The notes under the pieces were generated by a model. It was not told the origin of the DNA, ran no database searches, and saw only the letters and a list, made by a program, of their open reading frames with translations. A stretch of 64,000 nucleotides of DNA from CBDIHP01 sp965279195 (GTDB taxonomy: Bacteria > Planctomycetota > Planctomycetia > Isosphaerales > Isosphaeraceae): the NCBI GenBank assembly GCA_965279195.1, contig CBDIHP010000029.1:1-64000 (forward strand), given 5' to 3'. Made by a program: the position numbers and the translations under genes. Below, piece by piece: positions 34,006 to 45,205 of this stretch. Each line of letters opens with the position of its first letter. The stretch's first letter is position 1.

Positions 34006-35133
34006 TCAGTCGAGCTTGCCGCCGGCGAAGTTGGTGAGGTTGTCGGCCTCGCGCTGGCGGATGGCGTCGGTGACGTTGAGCTTGGCGGCATTGGCGAGGG
34101 GGAGCCGGTTCGTGCCCTTCTCGTCCCACTTGCCGCCGATCCCCCAGAGCCGGTCGCGGCCGGAGGTGATGATCTGGAAGCCTTCGGGGTTGAAGAAGTT
34201 GGCGGGGGCGTTGGTGATGTTGCCGCTGCTGTCGTAGGCGACGGGCTCGTTGGACGAGTAGGGGTTCGGGGCCCGGGATGTGTTGATCCCGGCCGACGTC
34301 TTGAAGATCTGGCTGATGGCGATGATGCTGGAGGTCTCGTCCAGGGCCTCGACGTAGTTCACGTCATTGGGATCGTAGCCGTTGGCGCCGTAGGAGTAGA
34401 AGTAGGCGTAGGGCCGCTGATCCTCGGCGGTCGTCCCGCTGAACGGGTCGAGATACGACGGCATGCCGCTGAGGGTCCGCGGCATGACGAAGAGCTGCGA
34501 GGACTTGAATTCGTAGCTCGGCTGGATCCGGTTGGTGCTGTTCAGGTCGAACGGGGCGAGCGGGTTCTTGGCGAAGCCGATCGTCGCGATGGACCCGTTG
34601 GACGCCCGGGGCATGCCGCCGAGGAAGAACACCAGGCACTCGGCGCCGTCGAGGATCAGGTCGCCCCGCGCGGGATTGGTGTTCTGGTTCGGGCGGGAGG
34701 GGACCTGGGTGAGCACGCCGTCGCCGTTGAAATCGAAACCCTGCAGGTAAACACCCGGAGTTCCCGACCCCCACTGGACCCGGGGGAAGAACTTGCGGAG
34801 GTATTTCAGCGAGCGGGAGCGGAGGGCGGCGTAGGAGATGTCGCCGATGTCGAGCACGGAGCCGTCGGTGGGCCGCGAGGCGACGTTGTCCTCGGAGAGG
34901 AGGATGCGGCTGGGGGGATAGTCGCCGAACTGGGACTTGAAGCTGGCCAGGGCGGTGTTGAGGTTGGCGATCTCGGCGTTGACCTGGGCATCCCTGGCGG
35001 CCTTGACCGCGCCCGAGATGGCGGGCACGAGCAGGGCGATGAGGATGGCCAGGATCAGGATCACGACCAGGAGTTCGACGAGCGTGAAGCCGGGGCGGGC
35101 CGAGTGTCGGGCGCGGGTTCGTTGGACGGTCAT
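34006..35133 (-). CDS. GspG-like pseudopilin, 375 aa
   Basis: Leader MTVQRTRARHSARPG, then FTLVELLVVILILAILIALLVPAISGAVKAARDAQVNAEIANLNTALASFKSQFGDYPPS. The run through AEIANLNTAL-x-x-F and G-x-YP is diagnostic of GspG/type IV pilin major subunits, where the DYP turn precedes the beta sheet. The C-terminal part is longer than in GspG (usually about 140 aa). It ends with SGRDRLWGIGGKWDEKG-type residues near a probable calcium site (TSGRDRLWG). GGAGAAGG lies just before the ATG at 35133. It is the first pilin gene after gspF. Probably the main shaft subunit of the filament, unless the DUF1559 protein fills that role. Confidence 0.85.
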   Translation of the reverse strand: MTVQRTRARHSARPGFTLVELLVVILILAILIALLVPAISGAVKAARDAQVNAEIANLNTALASFKSQFGDYPPSRILLSEDNVASRPTDGSVLDIGDISYAALRSRSLKYLRKFFPRVQWGSGTPGVYLQGFDFNGDGVLTQVPSRPNQNTNPARGDLILDGAECLVFFLGGMPRASNGSIATIGFAKNPLAPFDLNSTNRIQPSYEFKSSQLFVMPRTLSGMPSYLDPFSGTTAEDQRPYAYFYSYGANGYDPNDVNYVEALDETSSIIAISQIFKTSAGINTSRAPNPYSSNEPVAYDSSGNITNAPANFFNPEGFQIITSGRDRLWGIGGKWDEKGTNRLPLANAAKLNVTDAIRQREADNLTNFAGGKLD

Positions 35134-35410
35134 GGCCTTCTCCGAGGGCTGACTGGTGCGGAAGGGGCGTCAAACTCCGGGTCGGACGGGTCGATTCTCA
35201 TACGCGGCTCCGGCCGATCGGGGACGCCCGGTGCGGACGTTCCACGGGGAAGGCGGTGGGGATGGGCCGCCTGGGGCGGTCCTCCCGGCCTTCCGGGCCG
35301 CGGGTTCCGGGGGTTCGTGGGTGTTGCCGATCGAGCGGAGGGTGTGTCGTCTCGCCTCGCCCCGGCGGCCACGATCGGCCGCCGGCGGGGAATCCGGGAT
35401 GTCGGGCCGA

Positions 35411-36658
35411 TCAGCCCGACAGCTTGCTGATGAGCTGGATCAGCGGGAGGAAGAGCGCGATGACGATGAATCCGACGATGCCGCCGAGGATGACGATCAT
35501 GATCGGCTCAAGGAGGCTCACGAGGCTCTCGACGAGCGTCTCGACCTCTTCATCGTAGTTGTCGGCGATCTTGTTCAGCATCCTGTCGAGTTCGCCGGTT
35601 TCCTCGCCGACGTCGATCATATTGACGACGATGTCGTCCACGATTCGCGACTCGCGGAGCGGCTGGGCGATGGTCTCGCCCTCGCGGATGCTGTCGTAGA
35701 TGCGCTGGAAGGCGCGTTCGAAGACGGCGTTCCCGGCGGTGTCCTTCACGATCACGAGCGACTCGAGGATGGGGACGCCCGACTGGACGAGGGTGCCGAG
35801 GGTCCGCATGGTCCTCGCGACGGTCGCCTTCTCGACGAGATCCCCCAGGACCGGGACCATCAGCATGATTCGGTCACAAATGTATGCACCTGTTTTCATT
35901 CGGTACATCAATTTGAGGAAGATCCAGATGAAGAGGGGCACGAGCGGGATGACGTAGAAATACTTGACGACGTAGTTGGAGGCCTTGATCAGGAAGATCG
36001 TCATGCCCGGGAGGTCGACGCCGAAGTCTTTGAAGATGGCCTCGAACTTGGGGATGATGAAGTAGAGGATGAAGCCGACGATGGCGACGGCGACGCTGAT
36101 GACGACCAAAGGGTAGACCATGGCCGACTTGACGCGTCGTTTGAGCGTCTGGCTCTTTTCCTTGAAGTCAGCGAGGCGCTGGAGGATGGCCTCGAGGGCA
36201 CCGCCCGCCTCGCCGGCCTTGATCATGTTGCAGTAGAGCCGGTCGAACGCCTTGGGGTGCTTGGAGAAGGCCTCGGAGAGCGTCATGCCGCTCTCGATGT
36301 CCTCGATGACATCGCCGAGGGCGTTCTTGAGCACGCCCGGCTTGCACTGCCCTTCGAGGATGCGGAGGCTCCGGAGGATCGGCAGGCCGGCGTCCTGGAG
36401 GGTCGAGAGCTGGCGGGTGAAGGTGCAGAGCTGCTTGGTGCCGATCTTGCCGAAGGTGAAGGACTTCTTCTTGCCCCGGCGTCCCCCCTTCTTGACGGCC
36501 TTGCGCTTGGCGCCCCCCTTGGCCCGCTCGGAGATCTTGGTGACGAAGTAGCCCTTCTGCCGGATGAGTTGCTGGGCCTCTTCTTGCGTGTTGGCGTCGA
36601 TCGTGTCCTTGACTTCCTTGCCCGTCTGATCCATCGCCTCATACTGGTATGTCGGCAT
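35411..36658 (-). CDS. Type IV pilus/type II secretion platform protein (PilC/GspF)
   Basis: A 415-aa inner-membrane platform protein that couples the cytosolic ATPases to pilin extraction. It has the two repeated GspF domains (about 75-197 and 277-400), each with the helix-turn pattern FTRQLSTLQDAGLPILRSL and MRTLGTLVQSGVPILESL. There are three membrane helices (about 200-222, 235-260, 378-402). The N-terminal cytosolic segment starts MPTYQYEAMDQTGKEVK and has a basic linker (AKRKAVKKGGRRGKKK). Length and layout are normal. AGGAG lies 12 bases before ATG 36658. It is the only platform protein in the block, though three motor ATPases are encoded next to it. Confidence 0.95.
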   Translation of the reverse strand: MPTYQYEAMDQTGKEVKDTIDANTQEEAQQLIRQKGYFVTKISERAKGGAKRKAVKKGGRRGKKKSFTFGKIGTKQLCTFTRQLSTLQDAGLPILRSLRILEGQCKPGVLKNALGDVIEDIESGMTLSEAFSKHPKAFDRLYCNMIKAGEAGGALEAILQRLADFKEKSQTLKRRVKSAMVYPLVVISVAVAIVGFILYFIIPKFEAIFKDFGVDLPGMTIFLIKASNYVVKYFYVIPLVPLFIWIFLKLMYRMKTGAYICDRIMLMVPVLGDLVEKATVARTMRTLGTLVQSGVPILESLVIVKDTAGNAVFERAFQRIYDSIREGETIAQPLRESRIVDDIVVNMIDVGEETGELDRMLNKIADNYDEEVETLVESLVSLLEPIMIVILGGIVGFIVIALFLPLIQLISKLSG

Positions 36659-36751
36659 GAGCGGCTTGCTCCTGTGTATCTCGTGCGAGTGCGTGTGAGA
36701 CTTGGATGTTCGGGCGGCGGGAAAGGTTCCGGATTTCCGATCGGATTCGGA

Positions 36752-38467
36752 TCAATCCTCGAGCATGGTCTCGCGGACGATCTCGTCGATCGACGTCTGC
36801 CCCTCGTGGATGGCGTAGAGGCCCACCTCGCGGAGGGTCCGCATCCCGAATTTCTTGCAGGCCTCGCGGAAGACGTCGAGCGAGACCTCGGACACGATCA
36901 TGTCGCGGAGCGTGTCGTTCATCACGAGCAGCTCATAGATGCCCATGCGGCCCTTGTAGCCCGTGTTGTTGCAACGCTCGCAGCCCTTGCCGTAGTAGAA
37001 TTTCTTGGACGCGGCGGACTCCGGCGTGTAGCCGAGTTCCATCAGGATTTCCTGGCTGGGCATGAACTCGGTGCGGCAGTTGGTGCAAATCTTCCGCACG
37101 AGCCGCTGGGCCAGCACGGCCTCGGTGGTGGCGGTGATGAGGAAGGTCGGCAGCCCCATGTCGCGGAGCCGGGTAACGGCCGAGGGGGCGTCGTTGGTGT
37201 GGAGCGTGCTGAACACGACGTGGCCGGTCAGCGACGCCTGCACCGCGATCTCGCAGGTCTCGAGGTCGCGGATCTCGCCCACGAGGATCTTGTCCGGGTC
37301 CTGCCGCAGGATGGCCCGGAGGCACGCGGCGAAGGTGACGCCGATCTCGGAGTTGATCGGCACCTGGATCAGGCCGTCGATGTCGTACTCGACCGGCTCC
37401 TCGGTGGTGATGATCTTGTCCTCGATGTGGTTCAGCTCGTTGAGCGTGGCGTAGAGCGTGGTCGTCTTGCCCGAGGAAGTGGGGCCGGTGACGAGGATGA
37501 TGCCGTTGGGCTTCTTGATGACCTCGCGCCAGAGGGCGAGCGTCTCGGGATTCATGCCGATCTTGTTCAGGTCGAGCTGCACGACGGTGCGGTCGAGGAT
37601 CCGCAGCACGACACTCTCGCCGAAGAGGGTCGGCAGGGTTGAGACGCGGATGTCGACCTGGGCCCCGCCGAGGCTGAGCTCGATCCGGCCGTCCTGAGGC
37701 AGCCGGCGCTCGGCGATGTCGAGGTTCGACATGACCTTGATGCGGCTGGCGATGGCGGGCGACAGGTGGCGCGGGGGCGGCACGAGCTCGTAGAGCACGC
37801 CGTCCACGCGATACCGCATCTTGTACTCCTCTTCGAACGGCTCGAAGTGGATGTCCGACGCCTTGTCCTTGATCGCCAGCAGCAGCACCATGTTGATGAG
37901 CTTGCGGACGGGCGCGGCCTCGGCCATCTCCTCGATGGCCTCAAGGTCGATGGTGTTCTCGTTCCGGTTGACGAACGCCGAGAGGCCCTTGTCCGACTCG
38001 ATCTGCCGGACGACGTCGCCGATCGACTCCTGCTTGCCCGCGAAGAGCTTGGTCATGGCGGCCATGACGTCCGACTCGGCCGCGATGACCGGCTTGATGT
38101 CGACGCCGAGGAACGACCGGATGCTGTCGAGGGCGGCGGGGTTCTGCGGCTCGGCGAGCGCGACAGTGACCGACTTGTCCTTCTTGTGCTGGGAGATCGG
38201 CACGAGCTTGAAGGCCCTGGCCATCGTCTCGTTGACGATCTCGGTCAGCTCGGAGGGGATCGACATCTCGCTCAGGCGGACGACCTTCATCCCGAGCTGC
38301 TCGCCGAGCGCCTTGAGCACCTGGTCTTCGGTGACGAGGCCGAGGCGTGTGGCGACCTTGCCGAACAGCTCGTTGTCGGAGCCCTTCTGCGCTTCGAGGA
38401 TCTTCCAGAGGGCTTCCTCGTCGAGGTAGCCCATGTCGACCAGGATGGTTCCGAGACGCCTCGCCAT
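36752..38467 (-). CDS. Pilus/secretion assembly ATPase 2 (PilB/GspE family)
   Basis: A 571-aa hexameric motor ATPase. The N-terminal MshEN-type domain (about 1-150, LGTILVDMGYLDEEALWKIL) is followed by DIHFEPFEEEYKMRYRVDG and R-I-K-V-M-S-N-L-D-I-A-E-R-R-L-P-Q-D-G-R. Walker A is GPTSSGKT (328-335), then the Asp box, Walker B (KILVGEIRDLET) and His box (STLHTNDA). Two CxxC pairs (CTNC and CERC) form the zinc site of assembly ATPases, marking it as PilB/GspE rather than PilT. GAGGA lies 8 bases before the ATG. It lies between pilT and gspF. It shares the family with the gene at 40168 but differs clearly in the N-terminal domain. Confidence 0.94.
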   Translation of the reverse strand: MARRLGTILVDMGYLDEEALWKILEAQKGSDNELFGKVATRLGLVTEDQVLKALGEQLGMKVVRLSEMSIPSELTEIVNETMARAFKLVPISQHKKDKSVTVALAEPQNPAALDSIRSFLGVDIKPVIAAESDVMAAMTKLFAGKQESIGDVVRQIESDKGLSAFVNRNENTIDLEAIEEMAEAAPVRKLINMVLLLAIKDKASDIHFEPFEEEYKMRYRVDGVLYELVPPPRHLSPAIASRIKVMSNLDIAERRLPQDGRIELSLGGAQVDIRVSTLPTLFGESVVLRILDRTVVQLDLNKIGMNPETLALWREVIKKPNGIILVTGPTSSGKTTTLYATLNELNHIEDKIITTEEPVEYDIDGLIQVPINSEIGVTFAACLRAILRQDPDKILVGEIRDLETCEIAVQASLTGHVVFSTLHTNDAPSAVTRLRDMGLPTFLITATTEAVLAQRLVRKICTNCRTEFMPSQEILMELGYTPESAASKKFYYGKGCERCNNTGYKGRMGIYELLVMNDTLRDMIVSEVSLDVFREACKKFGMRTLREVGLYAIHEGQTSIDEIVRETMLED

Positions 38468-38694
38468 GAATAAAATCCTCGCTCGGGCGAAAGACCGATA
38501 GGGAACGGCCGGGGGGGACGGGAAGGGACCGAGGCAGACGGATCCGACGGGGGAGAACGTTCCCGGGGGCCTCGTGCGCGCCCTGGGAAAGGCGACAGGA
38601 GGGGGGCGAGGGCCCCGGGGCGATCGGGCTCAAGTAAGGCTGGGGACCCGGGCCGGCGTCGATGCGGGCCGGCCCGGGGCGTGACCCCGTCGGG

Positions 38695-39819
38695 TCACTT
38701 CTTCTTCGGATCCTCATCCTCCTCGGCCTCGGGCTCGTCCTCGAAGATGCCCTTCTTGGCGAGTTCGATGCGGTCGCGGAGTTCGTTGACCTTGCGCGCC
38801 TTGTACAGGACCTCCTGCTCCTCGACCAACCCCTGGCGCCAGAGGTTGAAGAGGCTGTCGTCCATCAGGATCATGCCGTGCTTGCGGCCGGTCTGGATGG
38901 ACGAGTCGATGCGGTACGTCTTGTTCTCGCGGATCAGGTTCGAGATGGCCGGCGTGACGACGAGCATCTCGTAGGCGGCGACCAGGCCCTTCGGCTTGCG
39001 CGGCAGGAGCGACTGGGCGAGCACGCCGAGGATCGCGACGGACAGCTGGGTCCGGATCTGGTCCTGCTGCTCCTGCGGGAACACGTCGATGATGCGGTTG
39101 ACCGTGCCCTCGGCCGAGTTCGTGTGCAGCGTGCCGAACACGATGTGGCCGGTCTCGGCGGCGGTGATGGCCGCCTGGATGGTGGCGAGGTCGCGCATTT
39201 CGCCGACGAGGATGATGTCGGGGTCCATACGCAACGCGCGGCGGATGGCCTCGGGGAAGTCGGGGACGTCGATCCCGATCTCTCGCTGATTGATCAGCGA
39301 CTTGCTGTGCTTGTGGTAGTACTCGACCGGGTCCTCGATCGTGATGATGTGCCGGTCCATGTTGTTGTTGATCCAGTTGATCATCGACGCAAGACTGGTG
39401 GTCTTGCCCGACCCGGTGGGGCCGGTCACGAGGATCAGGCCGCGGGGCCTCTGGATCAACTGCTCCATGACCGGCGGCAGCCCGAGCTGCTCGAACGTGA
39501 GGAACTCGTTCGGGATCCGCCGCAGCACCAGCCCGATATTGCCGCGCTGCTTGAACACGGCGACGCGGAACCGGGCGGCCTCGCCGAAGGCGAACGCGAA
39601 GTCAGTCCCCCCGACCTCCTGGAGTTCCTGCTGGCAGCGCTCCGGCGTGATGCTCTTCATGAGAGCATTGGTGTCGGACGCCTCGAGCGTCTTCGTCTGG
39701 AGAGGGCGCATGTGGCCGTGCAGCCGGAGCATCGGCGGGCTGCCGACGGTCAGGTGCAGGTCGCTCGCCTTCTGGGAGACGACCGTCTGGAGCAGCTTGT
39801 CGATTAGGAGCGTACCCAT
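38695..39819 (-). CDS. pilT: Twitching/retraction ATPase PilT
   Basis: A 374-aa retraction motor. The short N-terminal domain LLQTVVSQKASDLHLTVGSPPMLRLHG is the PilT start signature. Walker A is GPTGSGKTT (133-141), the Asp box is IITIEDPVEY, Walker B is DIILVGEMRD (201-210) and the His box is GTLHTNSA. There are no CxxC pairs, as expected for PilT. A charged tail (EDEPEAEEDEDPKKK) extends beyond the usual end. The start is ATG at 39819, with GGAGG about 12 bases upstream. Longer in-frame starts would place non-conserved residues before the signature. Its presence suggests a retractable pilus rather than a pure secretion system. It has its own candidate promoter at 39977-40005. Confidence 0.95.
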   Translation of the reverse strand: MGTLLIDKLLQTVVSQKASDLHLTVGSPPMLRLHGHMRPLQTKTLEASDTNALMKSITPERCQQELQEVGGTDFAFAFGEAARFRVAVFKQRGNIGLVLRRIPNEFLTFEQLGLPPVMEQLIQRPRGLILVTGPTGSGKTTSLASMINWINNNMDRHIITIEDPVEYYHKHSKSLINQREIGIDVPDFPEAIRRALRMDPDIILVGEMRDLATIQAAITAAETGHIVFGTLHTNSAEGTVNRIIDVFPQEQQDQIRTQLSVAILGVLAQSLLPRKPKGLVAAYEMLVVTPAISNLIRENKTYRIDSSIQTGRKHGMILMDDSLFNLWRQGLVEEQEVLYKARKVNELRDRIELAKKGIFEDEPEAEEDEDPKKK

Positions 39820-40167
39820 CGTCGCGTCAAACCTCCCGTTGGACTCCGTCTGGCCACCCACCGAAGGGGGGAAGGCACGTCCCCGCGGGGCGGGGCGGAA
39901 CTTCGTTGAACGAATGCGGTGTCCAGTGGAACGGAGGTGGGCCGAGGTTGACGAAACGCGGGTCTCGCCACATCGGATTATTGCCCCACCTCCGCCATCG
40001 ATCAAATTCCGGCCCGTCCGGGCGGGCCTACGGGATCATTTCGGGAGGCGGCCGGAGTCCGGATCCGGTCCGATCCTTCCCCTGCTTTGTCCGGGCCAGT
40101 GCCCCCGACGAGGCGAGGGCGAGCCTTGCGTCGGCCGCATTGCCCACCCCCCCGGGCGTGCCCCGGC
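39820..40167. other. 348-bp space between pilT and ATPase 1
   Basis: Contains the candidate pilT promoter (39977-40005) and a small GC hairpin (GGCCCG/CGGGCC near 40012-40029) that could attenuate or end upstream transcription. No gene is supported. Confidence 0.4.
39977..40005 (-). promoter_or_regulatory. Candidate promoter of pilT
   Basis: On the minus strand TTGATC (40000-40005), 17 bases, AATAAT (39977-39982; five of six). It would let the retraction motor be expressed apart from ATPase 1, with a leader of about 150 nt. Confidence 0.5.
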
Positions 40168-41901
40168 TCAGGAGACCTCCCCGCCGGTGACGCTCGGATC
40201 CACGTGAGTGATCCGGAGCACCTCCTCGATGGTCGTCTGGCCCTTCAACGCCTTGATCATCCCGTCCTCGAAGAGCGTACGCATCCCCTGCTTGCGGGCC
40301 ACCTTCCGGATATTCTGGGTGGGCTCGCCCTTGAACGTCATGTCCCGGATCTGGCTGGACATGGTCAGAAGCTCGTAGATGCCCATGCGGCCCCGATAGC
40401 CCGACTTGTTGCAGTTCGAGCACCCCTTGCCCTTCATCCAGTTGGCCTTCTTCGCCAGCTCGGGACGGATCCCGATCGACTTCAAGAGGGCCTCGGACGG
40501 CTCATATCGCGTCTTGCACTTGGGGCAGATTTTCCGCACAAGACGCTGCGCCATGATGCCCATGACCGAGCTGGCGACGAGGAACGGCTGCACGCCGATG
40601 TCGACCAGTCTCGTTACAGCGCTCGGTGCATCGTTCGTATGCAGTGTACTGAAAACTAAGTGTCCGGTCAGGGATGCCTGGATGGCGGTATTCGCCGTCT
40701 CCTCGTCGCGGATTTCGCCGACCAGCAGGATGTTCGGATTCTGACGAAGCATGGCCCGGATGATCCGCGCGAAGGTCATGCCGATCTTGGCTTTGACCTC
40801 GCACTGGTTGATCCCAGGGAGGTAGTACTCGACCGGATCCTCGGCGGTGATGATCTTGACGTCGGGCCGGTTCAGCTCGTTGAGCGCGGCATAGAGGGTG
40901 GTCGTCTTGCCCGACCCGGTCGGGCCGGTGACGAGGAGAATCCCGTTGGGCCGCTTGATGAGGGTGGAGAACTTCTTCCAGTCCTCCTCGCCGAACCCGA
41001 GGTCACGCAGGCCGACCTTGATGTTGTCGCGGTCCAGGATTCGCATGACGACCGACTGGCCGTGGCTGGTCGGCAGGATCGAGACGCGGAGGTCGATGCC
41101 CTTGCCCGCGACGATGATCTTGATGCGGCCGTCCTGCGGGCGGCGCTTCTCGGAAATGTCGATCGACCCCATGATCTTCAAGCGGCTGACGATGGGGTTG
41201 AGCAGGCGCCTGGGGGGCGAGTCCCGCTCCATGAGCACGCCGTCGATCCGGTAGCGGATCCGGACGCGGTCGGCGAACGGCTCGATGTGGATGTCCGAGG
41301 CGCGGCTGGTCACGGCCTCCTGGATGACGAGGTGCACGAGCCGGATGACCGGGGCGTCGCCCTCTTCCAGGGTGTTGGTGGTGCCCTTGCCGGCCTGGTA
41401 GCCGTCGTCGGTGAAGTCGATGGCGGTGTCGGTGAACTCCTGGAGCATGGAGTCGACCGACTGGGTCTCCTGGGTGGACCCGCCGTAGTACTTGTTGATG
41501 GCCTCGAGGATCGCCTCCTTGGAGGCGAGGGAGACGAGGACTTCCTTGTTGAGGACGAACCGGAGCTTGTCGACGGTCTCGAAGTCGTCCGGGTTGTGCA
41601 TCAGGACCTTGAGGACGCCGCCGTCCATCCCCATGGGCATGACGCCGTTCTCGCGGGCGAGCGACTCGGGGACGAGCTGGATGACGTCGGTGGGGAGCTC
41701 GATCTCGCGGAGCGCGACGTAGTCGACGTTGTTGAATTCGGCCTTGGCCTTGGCGATATCCTCGGTATCCGCGTAGCCGAGCTTGGCGAGGGCCTGTTCC
41801 AGCGGGAGGCTGCCCATCTTCTGGGCTTCCTTGAGCTGATCGGGGCCGACCACGCCCCGTTTGAGGAGGACATCGGTCCAGTCGCGGTAGGACTTGGCCA
41901 T
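40168..41901 (-). CDS. Pilus/secretion assembly ATPase 1 (PilB/GspE family)
   Basis: A 577-aa assembly motor. The N-terminal domain (1-140; WTDVLLKRGVVGPDQLKEAQ) has the MshEN pattern. DIHIEPFADRVRIRYRIDG follows, then Walker A GPTGSGKTT (326-334), IITAEDPVEYY, Walker B ILLVGEIRDEET and STLHTNDAPSAVTRL. The zinc cysteines are CPKC and CSNC, separated by about 37 residues. Length and motif order are normal for PilB/GspE. The start is ATG at 41901 after GGAG. It heads the minus-strand envelope block and has a candidate promoter at 42031-42059. Two assembly-type ATPases with one platform protein suggest specialised or alternate motors. Confidence 0.94.
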   Translation of the reverse strand: MAKSYRDWTDVLLKRGVVGPDQLKEAQKMGSLPLEQALAKLGYADTEDIAKAKAEFNNVDYVALREIELPTDVIQLVPESLARENGVMPMGMDGGVLKVLMHNPDDFETVDKLRFVLNKEVLVSLASKEAILEAINKYYGGSTQETQSVDSMLQEFTDTAIDFTDDGYQAGKGTTNTLEEGDAPVIRLVHLVIQEAVTSRASDIHIEPFADRVRIRYRIDGVLMERDSPPRRLLNPIVSRLKIMGSIDISEKRRPQDGRIKIIVAGKGIDLRVSILPTSHGQSVVMRILDRDNIKVGLRDLGFGEEDWKKFSTLIKRPNGILLVTGPTGSGKTTTLYAALNELNRPDVKIITAEDPVEYYLPGINQCEVKAKIGMTFARIIRAMLRQNPNILLVGEIRDEETANTAIQASLTGHLVFSTLHTNDAPSAVTRLVDIGVQPFLVASSVMGIMAQRLVRKICPKCKTRYEPSEALLKSIGIRPELAKKANWMKGKGCSNCNKSGYRGRMGIYELLTMSSQIRDMTFKGEPTQNIRKVARKQGMRTLFEDGMIKALKGQTTIEEVLRITHVDPSVTGGEVS

Positions 41902-42030
41902 CGAGTAAGGCTCCGGGGATACCGAGTCGGCTCGGGCGACGTCGCGCGGGGAAGGCTCGGACCGGTCCGCGGCGGGGAGGCCGGGCGGCGGGTCGGGCGC
42001 AGGCGGGCACGTTCGCCGGGGCGCTTTCAG

Positions 42031-42059
42031 TTTATCGTAGGGGCGTTTCGAAACCGCAA
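42031..42059 (-). promoter_or_regulatory. Candidate promoter of the pilus gene block with internal palindrome
   Basis: On the minus strand TTGCGG (42054-42059), 17 bases, GATAAA (42031-42036). The spacer contains the perfect palindrome GTTTCGAAAC, a possible operator. It is 130 bases upstream of ATPase 1. Confidence 0.35.
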
Positions 42060-42237
42060 GCGAAAACACGGGCCCGGAACGGCCGGAGGACGCCTGGGCA
42101 CGGTCGTCGGGGATGACGGGGATGAGCGTCGTAAGGAACTAGGCTAACACGCGCCGCTCGTGACGACAAGGCGACCGCATTTTCCCGATCTTGCCGCGAC
42201 CCTACGGGATCGGGCAACCCGCAGGGTCAAAACGAAC

Positions 42238-42267
42238 GGGGCGCCCGATCCGAAGATCGGGCGCCCC
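42238..42267 (-). terminator. Hairpin terminator after ppdK
   Basis: A perfect 13-bp stem (42238-42250 with 42255-42267) around a CGAA tetraloop, 41 bases past the ppdK stop. It is followed on the minus strand by GTTCGTTTT. It separates ppdK from the pilus block. Confidence 0.65.
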
Positions 42268-42307
42268 GAAATGGGTTCGTTCCGGAGATTTCGGTCTCAG
42301 ACTGGGA

Positions 42308-44983
<2,676 letters not shown>

Positions 44984-45205
44984 CGGTCGTGGAAACTCCC
45001 CGGGTTTCGATCGATCAGTTGGAAAAACGGCGGCCCCATGCCACTCGGGCACGGTCCGCCTCTTGAATCTCAGAGGGTGTCGGACGCAAGAACTGACTAC
45101 CGTAGTGGTTCGCGACGCCCCCGTCAAGAGACCGGAGGCCCGCCTTCGTATCGCCGTTTGCTCAAGCGTGACCGGTCCCGGGGCGATCCGCCGTCCGGGG
45201 CCAGC

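Larger units (their letters stand above)
41902..42307. other. 406-bp space between ATPase 1 and ppdK
   Basis: Holds the ppdK terminator (42238-42267) and the candidate promoter of the pilus block (42031-42059). The rest shows no gene or repeat. Confidence 0.4.
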
